Assembly: GCF_007858445.1 (NCBI RefSeq)
Contig: NZ_VIGV01000002.1
Span: forward strand, 558,001-622,000
Direction: 5' to 3'
DNA from: Tsukamurella sputi
Lineage (GTDB): Bacteria > Actinomycetota > Actinomycetes > Mycobacteriales > Mycobacteriaceae
Length of the DNA stretch: 64,000 bases
The position numbers and the translations under genes are program-made. Within the stretch, counting starts at the first letter, position 1, and every line of letters starts with the position of its first letter. Below, piece after piece: positions 46,173 through 55,153 of this stretch. The notes beneath the pieces were generated by a model. The model did no database searches, was not told the DNA's origin, and saw only the letters and a list, made by a program, of their open reading frames with translations.

Positions 46173-46198
46173 GTAGGTCGGCCTTGGGAAAGACCTAC
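46173..46198. other. hairpin in the 199-bp gap between ylxR and infB
   Basis: GTAGGTC (46173-46179) pairs with GACCTAC (46192-46198) over a 12-base loop. GTCTTCAG occurs on both sides of the hairpin (near 46145 and 46200). The gap otherwise has no gene. It may be an attenuator, terminator or processing site between the nusA and infB parts of the operon, or part of an infB promoter. Confidence 0.4.
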
Positions 46199-46243
46199 CG
46201 TCTTCAGACCGCTCATCATCATAGCGCGTCGTGGCAAGTCGTT

Positions 46244-46489
46244 TCACTCCAGGGAGTCGTCCAACGGCCCCGAAACCCGCAGCGCCCGGCGGAACGCGTT
46301 CCTCTTCCGGGCCTGCTCCCGGCAGCGGGGGTCGTCGTGCAACCACGCGCCCCGCCCCGGGAGGCGGTGCCGCACGTCCACGACGACGGTCCGCGCACCG
46401 TCGACCGGTGCGGAGGCGACCACCCGGATCAGCTCGCCCGCGGGGGCCCGGCGCCGGCACCCGATGCAGGTGCGGACCGGCTCACTCAC
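46244..46489 (-). CDS. ylxR: YlxR (DUF448) RNA-binding protein
   Basis: 81 residues with the family start [20 protein letters not shown] and the later [20 protein letters not shown]. YlxR-family proteins bind nucleic acid and are encoded between nusA and infB across many bacteria. The GTG start overlaps the nusA stop (GTGA). It corresponds to Rv2840c in M. tuberculosis. Confidence 0.92.
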   Translation of the reverse strand: MSEPVRTCIGCRRRAPAGELIRVVASAPVDGARTVVVDVRHRLPGRGAWLHDDPRCREQARKRNAFRRALRVSGPLDDSLE

Positions 46490-47487
46490 TTCGGGTCAGC
46501 GCCCTCCGCGTCGGAGCGGATGTCGATCCGCCAGCCGGTGAGGCGCGCGGCGAGGCGGGCGTTCTGGCCCTCCTTGCCGATCGCGAGGCTCAGCTTGAAG
46601 TCCGGCACCACCACGCGGGCGGCCTTCTCCTTGGGGTCGACGATGGTGACCGAGACCACCGAGGACGGCGACAGGGCGTTGCCGACGAAGACGGCCGGGT
46701 CGTCGTCGTAGGAGATGATGTCGATCTTCTCGCCCTCGAGGTCGCTCATCACGTTGCGCACGCGCTGGCCCATCGGGCCGATGCAGGCGCCCTTGGCGTT
46801 GAGCCCCGCGACCGAGGTGCGCACCGCGATCTTCGACCTGTGACCGGCCTCGCGCGCCACGGACGTGATCTCGACGCTGCCGTCGGCGATCTCGGGCACC
46901 TCGAGCGCGAAGAGCTTCTTCACCAGGTTCGGGTGCGTGCGCGAGAGGGTGATCTGCGTGCCGCGCTGGCCTCGGCTGACGCCGACGACGTAGAACTTCA
47001 TCCGGTCGCCGTGCTCGTAGCTCTCCCCCGGAACCTGCTCCGCCGGGGGCAGCAGGCCCTCGTGTCCCTCGCGCTCACTGCCGATGCGCACCACGACGAA
47101 TCCGCGTGCGGCGGCACGGGCGTCGGCCTGCACGACACCGGAGACGACCTCGCCCTCGTACACGGCGAACTCGCCGAAGGTGCGGTCGTTCTCGGCGTCG
47201 CGGAGCCGCTGGGTGATCAGCTGCCGCGCCGAGTCGGCGGCGATGCGGCCGAAGCCCTCGGGGGTGTCGTCCCACTCGGTGATGATGTTGCCGTCGGCGT
47301 CGATCTCCTGCGCCATCACCTTCACCGCGCCGGTGCGGCGGTCGACGTCGATCCGCGCGTGCGGCTCGTGCCCGTCGGTGTGCTTGTACGCGGTGAGGAG
47401 CGCCACCTGGATCGCCTCGATGACCGTGTCGACCGAGATGTCCTTCTCCGCCTCGATCGCCCGCAGGGTCGCCATGTCGATGTTCAC
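46486..47487 (-). CDS. nusA: transcription termination/antitermination factor NusA
   Basis: 333 residues, the short actinobacterial form without C-terminal acidic repeats. It has the N-terminal polymerase-binding domain ([20 protein letters not shown]), S1 domain ([14 protein letters not shown]) and two KH domains ([40 protein letters not shown]). It binds RNA polymerase and nascent RNA, affecting pausing and termination. The start is GTG 47487, with GAGGACGAA upstream. The stop overlaps ylxR. Confidence 0.95.
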   Translation of the reverse strand: MNIDMATLRAIEAEKDISVDTVIEAIQVALLTAYKHTDGHEPHARIDVDRRTGAVKVMAQEIDADGNIITEWDDTPEGFGRIAADSARQLITQRLRDAENDRTFGEFAVYEGEVVSGVVQADARAAARGFVVVRIGSEREGHEGLLPPAEQVPGESYEHGDRMKFYVVGVSRGQRGTQITLSRTHPNLVKKLFALEVPEIADGSVEITSVAREAGHRSKIAVRTSVAGLNAKGACIGPMGQRVRNVMSDLEGEKIDIISYDDDPAVFVGNALSPSSVVSVTIVDPKEKAARVVVPDFKLSLAIGKEGQNARLAARLTGWRIDIRSDAEGADPK

Positions 47488-47494
47488 TTCGTCC

Positions 47495-48085
47495 TCATTC
47501 CTCGTTCGCCGCACCTGCGGCGTCGTCGCCCGTCAGGTCCGCCGGCTCGGCGCCCGACTCCACGCGCCCGGGCGTGATGCCCGAGAGCTCCATCTCCTTG
47601 GGATTCGGACGGCGGAACTCGACCCGGACGGCGGCCGCGGCCACCTCGTCCAGCGCGAGCTCGCGCGTCGTCGGGGCGGATCCCTTCGCCCCCGGCAGTA
47701 CGACGGTGACCCGGGTCCCGTCGTCCGACAACGGCCCGATCCGGGCCAGCAGGTTCGTCCCGTCGGTCAGCTCGATCGCCGCCTGGCGGCCGCGGGCGCG
47801 GCGCCAGTGGCGGGGCTCGACGAGCGGGCGCTCGGCGCCGGGCGTGGTGACCTCGAGGGTGAACGCCTGCCCGCCGAAGACCTCGTCGGCGTCGTCGACC
47901 GCCGCGGAGAGGGTGCGCGCCACCTCCGCGAGTTCGTCGAGGGTGGGTCCGGCGTCGCTGTCCACGACCACCGCGATGGTGGATTTGCTGCCCGCGTTGT
48001 TGATCTTCAGCTGCTCGAGATCGAGTCCGGCCGCGTCCAGGTGGGGCGCGAGGACGGCCTTCACCGCCGATTCGTCGTAAGCCAT
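47495..48085 (-). CDS. rimP: ribosome maturation factor RimP
   Basis: 196 residues. The N-terminal alpha/beta domain ([33 protein letters not shown]) and the block [20 protein letters not shown] are diagnostic. It helps 30S assembly. It is the first gene of the rimP-nusA-ylxR-infB block. The C-terminal 40 residues are an acidic, low-complexity extension. The promoter lies in the 87-base gap shared with the divergent lipoprotein gene. Confidence 0.94.
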   Translation of the reverse strand: MAYDESAVKAVLAPHLDAAGLDLEQLKINNAGSKSTIAVVVDSDAGPTLDELAEVARTLSAAVDDADEVFGGQAFTLEVTTPGAERPLVEPRHWRRARGRQAAIELTDGTNLLARIGPLSDDGTRVTVVLPGAKGSAPTTRELALDEVAAAAVRVEFRRPNPKEMELSGITPGRVESGAEPADLTGDDAAGAANEE

Positions 48086-48172
48086 ACGCGCCTCCCTGTG
48101 AAATTGTCACCGGACGTGCCCGGTGTCGAACGCTCCGAACAGTGTACCCGGGCGCGCCGCTAGACTCGCCCC

Positions 48173-48700
48173 GTGATCGTCCCTCCACCGCGCCGCGACC
48201 AGGCTTTGCAGTCGCGTCCCGGCATCGACCGCCGCACCGTCCTGACGTCCGCCCTCCTCGCAGGGGGCGCACTCGTGGGCGCGGGCGCCCTCGCCGGGTG
48301 CACGACGCCCGAGGACCGCGCCGACGACCCGCAGGCCGTGCGCCTGCAGGCCGCCGCCGCCCAGGCACAGGCCGATGCCGACGCCGCGCGAGGGCTCGCA
48401 GTGCTCGACGGTGCCGCCGGGCCGCAGCTGCGGGTCATCGCGGATCAGCGCGGCCAGCACGCCTCGGCGTTGGCCGATGAGCTGTCGCGGTACGTCCAGC
48501 GGACCACGTCCGTGACTGCCGCACCGTCATCGACCCCCGCACCGCCGTCGCCGCTGACCCGGCAGTCGTTGCACGCCCAATTGGTCCGATCGGCGAAGGA
48601 CGCCGGCGACGCCGCGGTCGCGGCGTCCGGGTATCAGGCGGCGCTGCTCGGCTCCGTCGCCGCAGCGACCCGTGTGCACGCCGAGGTGGTGCTCGCATGA
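48173..48700 (+). CDS. putative lipoprotein (Rv2843-like position)
   Basis: 175 residues. The N-terminus contains DRRTVLTSALLAGG and a lipobox LAGC near residue 43, consistent with Tat or Sec export and lipid anchoring. The mature part is helical, Ala/Gln-rich (AAAAQAQADADAAR), with a Pro/Ser linker. No domain recognised. The 3' end overlaps the next gene (ATGA), so the two are probably made together. The same position in M. tuberculosis holds Rv2843. Confidence 0.72.
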   Translation: MIVPPPRRDQALQSRPGIDRRTVLTSALLAGGALVGAGALAGCTTPEDRADDPQAVRLQAAAAQAQADADAARGLAVLDGAAGPQLRVIADQRGQHASALADELSRYVQRTTSVTAAPSSTPAPPSPLTRQSLHAQLVRSAKDAGDAAVAASGYQAALLGSVAAATRVHAEVVLA

Positions 48701-49131
48701 CCCCTGCGCAGGAGGCGGTCGCCGCCGCCGTGAAGTCCGAGCACGCCGCCGTGTACCTGTACGGCCTCGTCGAGGCCTACGCCGCGCCCACGCGGAAGAC
48801 CGAGATCGCGACCTACGCCGCGGAGCACCGCTCGCAGCGCGACGCGCTCGTCCGAGTGCTCAGCGCCGCCGGCGTCGAGGTGCCCGTCGCGGCGCCGGCG
48901 TACGCGCCGCCGGAACCCGTGACCGACCCCGTCAGCGCGGCGAAGGTCGCCGCGGCCGCGGAGGACGATGTCGCGGCCGCACACCGGAACGTGCTCTCCC
49001 AGGCCGACGGTGACGGCATCCGCCACCTCGGCGTCACCGGTCTCGGCGGCGCCGCGGTCCGCGGCGCGCGGTGGCGCGTGGCGCTCGGGGTCTCCCCCGT
49101 GACCACGCCCTTCCCCGGTATCCGCACCTGA
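48697..49131 (+). CDS. ferritin-like DUF4439 protein
   Basis: A 144-residue helical protein (AVAAAVKSEHAAVYLYGLVE, TYAAEHRSQRDALV). The spaced Glu/His residues resemble a four-helix ferritin-like fold; no complete diiron ligand set is obvious. The start ATG overlaps the upstream lipoprotein stop. M. tuberculosis Rv2844 holds the same place beside rimP and proS. Function unknown. Confidence 0.68.
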   Translation: MTPAQEAVAAAVKSEHAAVYLYGLVEAYAAPTRKTEIATYAAEHRSQRDALVRVLSAAGVEVPVAAPAYAPPEPVTDPVSAAKVAAAAEDDVAAAHRNVLSQADGDGIRHLGVTGLGGAAVRGARWRVALGVSPVTTPFPGIRT

Positions 49132-49162
49132 CGTTCCCTTTCCCTGCCTTTACACTCGGGGG

Positions 49163-49984
49163 ATGACGTCCAGTGATCCGCAGCAGCCCGGCGACGGGAC
49201 CTACGACCCGACGGTCATCCGGCCGGCCGAGTCGGCCCCGTCCACGCCCGACCTGACGAAGCGCGACGGCGACGAGGCGCCCGCGGGCGAGCAGAACGTG
49301 GGCGGCGATCCCGACGCCGCGACCACCGTGCACAACACCGCGGCGCCGAACCCGTACTCGCCTCCCGCCGATCCGTACGCCGCACCGGCCGCGAACCCGT
49401 ACGCCCAAGCGGCGGATCCGTACGCGCAGCAGAACCCGTACGCCCAGCCGGCGGACCCGTACGCGCAGCAGAACCCCTACGCGGCACCCGCCGACCCGAA
49501 CGGGGCCAACCCCTACACCGCGCCGCCGCAGTATCCCGGCCAGCAGCAGTTCGGACAGCAGCAGTACCCCGGCCAGCAGCAGTACCCGGGACAGCAGGGC
49601 TTCGCGGGGCAGCAGCCCGGCTACCCCGCGTACCCCGGCCAGGCCGGTGGCTACTACCCCGGCTACCCGGCCCAGCAGGGTCCGACCGGCACCAACGGGC
49701 TGGCGATCGCCTCGCTCGCGTCGAGCATCATCGCCGTGCCGATGATGTGCATCCCGTACCTCGGACTGTTGTCCATCCCGGTCGCCATCGCAGGCATCAT
49801 CATGGGCTTCATCGCGATGAAGCAGACCAAGCAGACCGGTCAGCAGGGCCACGGACTCGCACTCGCGGGGACGATCGTCGGCGCCGTCTTCCTGGTCCTG
49901 TTCGTCATCCTGCTGATCGTCGGCATCGGCGTCATCGCCTCGGGCGGACTCGACACGGGCGCGCTGCTCACGCTCCCGTTCTGA
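49163..49984 (+). CDS. membrane protein with Tyr/Pro/Gln repeats and DUF4190-like helices
   Basis: 273 residues. Residues about 55-165 are a low-complexity cytosolic or exposed region with repeats of NPYAQ/DPYA and then PGQQQYPGQQ. Residues about 180-265 hold two long hydrophobic helices with NGLAIASLASSII and GFIAMKQTKQTGQQGHGLAL between them, the DUF4190 pattern. Such proteins are common in actinobacteria and their function is unknown. A strong hairpin follows, shared with proS. Confidence 0.75.
   Translation: MTSSDPQQPGDGTYDPTVIRPAESAPSTPDLTKRDGDEAPAGEQNVGGDPDAATTVHNTAAPNPYSPPADPYAAPAANPYAQAADPYAQQNPYAQPADPYAQQNPYAAPADPNGANPYTAPPQYPGQQQFGQQQYPGQQQYPGQQGFAGQQPGYPAYPGQAGGYYPGYPAQQGPTGTNGLAIASLASSIIAVPMMCIPYLGLLSIPVAIAGIIMGFIAMKQTKQTGQQGHGLALAGTIVGAVFLVLFVILLIVGIGVIASGGLDTGALLTLPF
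49352..49515 (+). repeat. coding tandem repeat (NPYA/DPYA units)
   Basis: The DNA repeats units around ccgtacgc that encode N/D-P-Y-A every 5-8 residues: NPYS, DPYA, NPYA, DPYA, NPYA, DPYA, NPYA, then NPYT. The spacers are Q- or A-rich. It is a protein-coding repeat, not a CRISPR array. Confidence 0.75.
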
Positions 49985-49994
49985 CCCGGACACA

Positions 49995-50028
49995 CGAGGG
50001 CCCGCACCGGATCGGTGCGGGCCCCTCG
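49995..50028. terminator. hairpin between converging DUF4190 gene and proS
   Basis: GGGCCCGCACCG (49998-50009) pairs perfectly with 50013-50024 across the loop GAT, and flanking CGAG/CTCG adds pairs with one bulge. It lies 11 bases from each stop, so it serves both genes. Confidence 0.8.
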
Positions 50029-50038
50029 TCGTTCGCGA

Positions 50039-51796
50039 CTACCGCGCCGCGGCGACGATCTCCGCGGCGGCGTCGGCGACGGCGATCTCCCGGGATTCGC
50101 CGGTCAGACGGTCCCGGAGCTCGACGACACCGTCGGCCCAACCCCGCCCGACCACGACCACGGTGGGGACGCCGATCAGCTCGGAGTCCTTGAACTTGAT
50201 GCCCGGCGAAGCCTTGCGGTCGTCGAGGACCACCTGCAGGCCCGCAGCGTCGAGCGCCCCGGCCAGCTCCTCGGCGCCGGACCAGGCGCCCTCGTCCTTG
50301 TTCGCGATCACGACGTGGACGTCGAAGGGCGCGATGCCCTTGGGCCAGCGCAGGCCCTTGTCGTCGTGCTGCTGCTCGGCGATGACGGCGACCAGGCGCG
50401 AGACGCCGACGCCGTACGACCCCTGAGTCAGGCGCACGGGCTTGCCGTTCTCGCCGAGCACGTCGAGCTCGAAGGCGTCGGTGTACTTGCGGCCCAGCTG
50501 GAAGATGTGGCCGATCTCGATGCCACGTGCGGACTTCAGCACGCCCCTGCCGTCGGGCGAGGCGTCGCCGTCGCGGACCTCGGCGGCCTCGATTGTGCCG
50601 TCGGGCACGAAGTCGCGGCCCGCCGTGAGGTTCACCACGTGCTTGCCCGGTGCGTCGGCGCCGGTGATCCACGCGGTGCCCTCGACCACGCGCGGGTCCA
50701 CGAGATAGCGGACCTCGTTCGCCAGCAGCGCCTTCGGGCCGATGTAGCCCTTCACCAGGAACGGGTACTTCGCGAAGTCCTCGGCCTCGAGCAGCGCGAC
50801 CTCGGTGGGCTCCAGGGACGCCTCGAGGCGCTTGAAGTCCACCTCGCGGTCGCCGGGCACGCCGACGCCGAGCAGCTCCCAGTCGCCGCCCGGCGCGCGG
50901 GTCTTGACCATGACGTTCTTGAGGGTGTCCCCCGCGGTGACCTCGCGGCCGAGGACGGAGGCACCGTCGGCACCCTCGTTGGCCCACGCGACGAGCGTGT
51001 CGATGGTGGGCGCGTCGGGGGTGTCGTAGACCTGCGCGGCGGGCAGGCCGTCGAGCGGGATGGCCGGCGGCGCGGGCGTGATGACGGCCTCGACGTTCGC
51101 GGCGTAGTCCGATTCGGTCGAGTGCACGTAGGTGTCCTCGCCGACCTCGCTGACCGCGAGGAACTCCTCGGAGGCGCTGCCTCCCATGGCCCCGGACGTG
51201 GCGGAGACGATCACGTGCTCGACATCGAGGCGCGCGAAGATCCGCTGGTAGGCGGCGCGGTGCTTCGCGTAGGCATCGGACAGGCCCTCGTCGGTGGTGT
51301 CGAAGCTGTAGCTGTCCTTCATGACGAACTCGCGGCCGCGCAGGATGCCCGCGCGGGGACGCTCCTCGTCGCGGTACTTCGTCTGGATCTGATACAGGAT
51401 GACCGGCAGATCCTTGTACGAGTTGTACTCCCCCTTGACCGTGAGGGCGAAGATCTCCTCGTGGGTGGGGCCGAGCATCATGTCGCTGCCCTTGCGGTCC
51501 TTGAGCCGGAACAGGCTGTCGCCGTACTCGGTCCACCGGTTCGTGGTCTCGTAGGGCTCGCGCGGCAGCAGCGCGGGCAGCAGGATCTCCTGGCCGCCGA
51601 TCGCGTCCATCTCCTCGCGGACGACCTGCTCGACGTTGCGCAGCACCTTCAGGCCCAGCGGCAGCCAGGAGTAGACGCCGGGGGCGATGCGGCGCACGTA
51701 GCCGGCGCGGACGAGCAGCTTGTGGCTGGGAACCTCGGCGTCGGCCGGGTCGTCGCGGAGCGTGCGCAGGAAGAGCTGGGAGAGTCGGGTGATCAC
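50039..51796 (-). CDS. proS: prolyl-tRNA synthetase
   Basis: 585 residues, bacterial type. Class II motifs are visible (motif 2 around [19 protein letters not shown]; motif 3 [18 protein letters not shown]). An editing insertion domain lies between about residues 230 and 390, and the C-terminal anticodon-binding domain ends the protein. The start GTG 51796 begins the conserved [17 protein letters not shown]; the frame is open upstream without conservation. It is divergent from yaaA with 25 bases between starts. Confidence 0.96.
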   Translation of the reverse strand: MITRLSQLFLRTLRDDPADAEVPSHKLLVRAGYVRRIAPGVYSWLPLGLKVLRNVEQVVREEMDAIGGQEILLPALLPREPYETTNRWTEYGDSLFRLKDRKGSDMMLGPTHEEIFALTVKGEYNSYKDLPVILYQIQTKYRDEERPRAGILRGREFVMKDSYSFDTTDEGLSDAYAKHRAAYQRIFARLDVEHVIVSATSGAMGGSASEEFLAVSEVGEDTYVHSTESDYAANVEAVITPAPPAIPLDGLPAAQVYDTPDAPTIDTLVAWANEGADGASVLGREVTAGDTLKNVMVKTRAPGGDWELLGVGVPGDREVDFKRLEASLEPTEVALLEAEDFAKYPFLVKGYIGPKALLANEVRYLVDPRVVEGTAWITGADAPGKHVVNLTAGRDFVPDGTIEAAEVRDGDASPDGRGVLKSARGIEIGHIFQLGRKYTDAFELDVLGENGKPVRLTQGSYGVGVSRLVAVIAEQQHDDKGLRWPKGIAPFDVHVVIANKDEGAWSGAEELAGALDAAGLQVVLDDRKASPGIKFKDSELIGVPTVVVVGRGWADGVVELRDRLTGESREIAVADAAAEIVAAAR

Positions 51797-51821
51797 GACG
51801 CCACAGCTTAGTGTGTCCGGT

Positions 51822-52568
51822 GTGCTGATCCTGCTTCCCCCGTCCGAAACCAAAGCCGGTGGCGGCGCGGGTGCGCCCCTCGACCTCGCCGCGCTCACCT
51901 TCCCGTCGCTGACTCCGACCCGCGAGCGCCTCCTCGACGCGCTCGTCGCGCTCTCCCGGGACGACGCCGCCGCGCGCGCGGCGCTGGGCCTGTCCGAGGG
52001 GCAGACCGACGAGCTGGAGCGGAACCGGGCGCTGCGCACGGCCCCCACCCGGCCCGCGATCGAGCAGTACACGGGCGTGCTCTACGACGCGCTGGACGTC
52101 CGCGCGCTGACGAAGGCGCAGCGCGCGAAGGCCGACGCCCGGCTCGCTGTCGGCTCGGCGCTGTTCGGTGTGGTCGGTGCGGTGGACTCCATCCCCGCCT
52201 ACCGCCTCTCGTCGGGCTCGAAGCTGCCCGGTCTGGGCACGCTGGCCGCGCAGTGGAAGCCGGATCTCGCCGACGCACTGGGCGCAGCGGACCGCGGGCT
52301 CGTGGTGGACCTGCGCTCCGGCGGCTACGCGGCGCTCGGGAAGGTGCCGGGCGCGGTCACGGCCACCGTCGTCACGGAGAAGTCCGACGGCTCGCGGTCC
52401 GTGGTCTCGCACTTCAACAAGCACCACAAGGGCCTGCTGGCGCGGGCGCTCGTGATCAGCCGCGCCGAACCGGGCGATGCGAGGGCCGTCGTGAAGGTGG
52501 CGGAGAAGGCCGGCCTGCGCGCGGAGCTCTCCTCGCCGACGGAGGTCACGATCGTCACGACCGGGTAG
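51822..52568 (+). CDS. yaaA: YaaA-family peroxide-stress protein
   Basis: 248 residues. [10 protein letters not shown] at the N-terminus, [10 protein letters not shown], and [14 protein letters not shown] near the end are the conserved blocks of the YaaA/DUF328 family. E. coli YaaA lowers free intracellular iron during H2O2 stress and binds DNA. The GTG 51822 start is set by the conserved N-terminus. It stands alone between proS and efpA. Confidence 0.9.
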   Translation: MLILLPPSETKAGGGAGAPLDLAALTFPSLTPTRERLLDALVALSRDDAAARAALGLSEGQTDELERNRALRTAPTRPAIEQYTGVLYDALDVRALTKAQRAKADARLAVGSALFGVVGAVDSIPAYRLSSGSKLPGLGTLAAQWKPDLADALGAADRGLVVDLRSGGYAALGKVPGAVTATVVTEKSDGSRSVVSHFNKHHKGLLARALVISRAEPGDARAVVKVAEKAGLRAELSSPTEVTIVTTG

Positions 52569-52587
52569 CCGCGCCCGGCGTCGAGGC

Positions 52588-54942
52588 CTACTCCTCGTCG
52601 CTCCGGTGGCGGCGTGCCCGGCTCACCCGCTCGGCCTGGGACGAGACCTCGGGGTGGTGCATGCCGTCCTCGTCCGGCAGCGCGTGCCGGCCGCCCGCGC
52701 GCGGTGCCTGCTGCTCGGGCTGCGGAGGGGCGACGGGCGGACGGGGGACCTGCCCGCTCGGGCGCTGGATCGGGGCACTGGCGCGCTGCACGGGCTGATC
52801 GGGGCGGGGAACCGCCCCGCCCGGGCGCTGGATCGGTGCGCTCGGGCGCTGGATCGGCGCGCTCGGGCGCTGGGGCCCGGTCGGACGTCGGATCGGGGCG
52901 CTCGGGCGGTGCAGGGGCGCGCTGGGACGCTGCTGCGCGGGGTGCGCCGCGGCTCCGGGGCGGTACTGCGGATCCGCCGCGGGCCGCTGCGGCGGCGCGG
53001 GGTGGTGCGGCGCGGGCTGCGGCGGGCGCGGCAGATCGGCGCTCTCGCGCTGGATCGGGCCCGACGGGCGCGCGACGCCGGCCAGGTCGTCGCCGGGCCG
53101 CCCGGTCCGGGGCAGCGGATCGCTGGGATGCGAATAGGCCTGCTGCGGGACGGTGGGTGCCGACGGACCCGGAGGCTGCTGGACCGGCCGCTGGACCGGC
53201 GGGGCGGCCTGCGCCGGCTGCGGGCGCTTGATCGCACGGAAGCGGTCGGTGAAGTACACCGGCTCCGGATCGCCGGGCTGCTCGTTGTACGCCCGGTCGT
53301 AGTCCTCACGGCGGATCGCGGCGAACGAGCCGGAGGTCACGTCGCCCTCGAGGGGCTCCCAGTCGTCGTCGACGTCGTCGTGGTCGAAGGCCTGCGCGGG
53401 GAAGGAGGTGGACGGGATCGATCCGCCGGACTTGCTCGACTCCTGCGCCGCCTGCCCTTCGGCGACCTCCTCGGGGGTGAAACGCATGAAGGGCACCACG
53501 ACGAGGCCGGCCAGGATGAGGATCGCGGCGCACGCGATGAACGCGAGGCCGTAGCCCGATGCGAGCGCGCTGCGCTGCGCCGCGTCGAGCATGTCGTGGG
53601 TGATGTCGCCCTTCGTCGGGCCGCCCTCCGCCATGATCCGGGAGGTGACCAGCACCTGCACCGACGCGAGCCCGACGATGCCGCCGATGTTCTGGCACAC
53701 CTCGACCAGCGCGGACATCGGGCCGGTCTCCGACGGACGCACCCCTGCCAGGGCGCAGATCGGGAGCGGGATCATCGCGAAGCCGACGCCCAGGCCGATG
53801 ACGAAGACCGCCGGCCCGATGTAGGGGAAGTAGCTGACGGTGGCGGGGTCGCGGGTCATGAGCGTCGGCACGTAGATGCACGGCAGGAAGACGATGACGC
53901 CGCCGATGGCCACCAGCCAGCGCGCCTGGATCTTCAGGGCGAGCTTGGACGAGATCGGGGCGGCGATGCCCATGCCGACCGCGAACGGGATCAGCGCCAG
54001 GCCCGACTGCAGGGGCGAGTACCCCAGCACCTGCTGGAAGGTCAGCGCCACGTAGAAGCCGAGCGTGGGAATCAGGGCGCCGCACACCAGGATGGCGACC
54101 ATCGCCGCCACACGGTTGCGGTTGTGGAACAGCGAGAAGGGCAGGATCGGGTTCTTCGCCGTGCGCTCCACCACGAGGAAGGCGACCAGGCAGACCACGC
54201 TGACGGTCGCCGCGACGTAGATGCTCACACCCTTCCAGTGCACCTCGGGCCCCATGGTGAGGGTGTAGACGCCCGCCACGCAGCCCGCCACCGCGAGGAA
54301 CGCACCCTTGATGTCGAGGGCGTGGCGCCGCTCCGATGTCGACTCCTCGAGCGCGACGACCGCGCCGATCACGCACACGATGCCCACGGGGACGTTGATC
54401 CAGAAGACGAAGCGCCAGTCCCAGGTCGCGAGGAGGCCGCCGGCCACGAGACCCGACACCGAGCCGAGCCCGGCCATGGCGCCGAAGATCGCGAAGGCCT
54501 GGTTGCGGGCCTTGCCGGGGGCGAACGTCGTGGCGATGAGGGCCAGCGCCGTGGGGCACGCGATCGCGGCGAAGAGCCCCTGCCCCGCGCGGGCGATCAG
54601 GAGCCACGCCTCGTTGGTGGCGAAACCGGTGAGCAGCGACGCGAGGGTGAACCCGGCGACGCCGAGGATGAACATCCGCTTGCGGCCGAAGGTGTCGCCG
54701 AGCCGGCCGCCCAGCAACATGAAGCCGCCGAAGGTGACCGCGTACGCGCCGAACACCCAGATCTTCGCGGCGTCCGACAGGTGCATGGCGTCCTGGATCC
54801 GCGGCAGCGCGACGAAGACGACCGTGCCGTCGAGGACGGCGAGGAACATCATCCCGGACAGGACGACGATGGCGACACCGAGTGCGTTGCCCTTGACGCG
54901 GTAGGTCTGCGCCGGGGCCCCGGGGGCCATCGTTGAGGTCAT
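52588..54942 (-). CDS. efpA: EfpA-type MFS exporter with long Pro/Arg-rich tail (copy 1)
   Basis: 784 residues. The first ~510 form a 14-helix QacA/EfpA-type drug-proton antiporter (LDGTVVFVALPRIQ, GGRLGDTFGRKR as motif A, GPTALALIATTFAPGKARNQ-like region). M. tuberculosis EfpA (about 530 residues) also lies between proS and cysG. The tail of about 270 residues starts with an acidic block (DDVDDDWEPLEGDVTSGSFA), then a Pro/Gln/Arg repeat region (RPSAPIQRP units), and ends with DGMHHPE and RVSRARRHR. The same blocks occur in the adjacent paralog. The start ATG 54942 has no strong ribosome-binding site; ATG 54930 is possible. Confidence 0.87.
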   Translation of the reverse strand: MTSTMAPGAPAQTYRVKGNALGVAIVVLSGMMFLAVLDGTVVFVALPRIQDAMHLSDAAKIWVFGAYAVTFGGFMLLGGRLGDTFGRKRMFILGVAGFTLASLLTGFATNEAWLLIARAGQGLFAAIACPTALALIATTFAPGKARNQAFAIFGAMAGLGSVSGLVAGGLLATWDWRFVFWINVPVGIVCVIGAVVALEESTSERRHALDIKGAFLAVAGCVAGVYTLTMGPEVHWKGVSIYVAATVSVVCLVAFLVVERTAKNPILPFSLFHNRNRVAAMVAILVCGALIPTLGFYVALTFQQVLGYSPLQSGLALIPFAVGMGIAAPISSKLALKIQARWLVAIGGVIVFLPCIYVPTLMTRDPATVSYFPYIGPAVFVIGLGVGFAMIPLPICALAGVRPSETGPMSALVEVCQNIGGIVGLASVQVLVTSRIMAEGGPTKGDITHDMLDAAQRSALASGYGLAFIACAAILILAGLVVVPFMRFTPEEVAEGQAAQESSKSGGSIPSTSFPAQAFDHDDVDDDWEPLEGDVTSGSFAAIRREDYDRAYNEQPGDPEPVYFTDRFRAIKRPQPAQAAPPVQRPVQQPPGPSAPTVPQQAYSHPSDPLPRTGRPGDDLAGVARPSGPIQRESADLPRPPQPAPHHPAPPQRPAADPQYRPGAAAHPAQQRPSAPLHRPSAPIRRPTGPQRPSAPIQRPSAPIQRPGGAVPRPDQPVQRASAPIQRPSGQVPRPPVAPPQPEQQAPRAGGRHALPDEDGMHHPEVSSQAERVSRARRHRSDEE
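52745..52930 (-). repeat. coding repeat in efpA copy 1 tail (RPSAPIQ units)
   Basis: The DNA repeats units of 21 bases (7 codons) such as gcgctcgggcgctggatcgg, encoding R-P-S/T-A/G-P-I-Q/R about nine times. Close DNA identity between neighbouring units implies recent slippage or unequal exchange, so the tail length may vary between strains. Confidence 0.75.
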
Positions 54943-55153
54943 GGAGACCGAGGCTACCGGCTGATAGAAGTCGCCAAGAAATCGTTCACGCCGGTTTCCT
55001 GGAGGCTTCCCGCGCAGCACCGCCGCGGTGCGTGCATTCCGCAATCATTGTGCAGGGGTGTTTTCCCAGACCACGGCCGGTATCCGGAGGACCGGGCTGG
55101 GCCCGGCCGTCCGGATGGTCACAATCGGGACGACACGCCGTGTCGTCCGCCCG

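Noticed and set aside
52745-52930. Regular short repeats resembling a CRISPR array
   Set aside because: Units are 21 bases without spacers and stay in the efpA frame as RPSAPIQ-type repeats.
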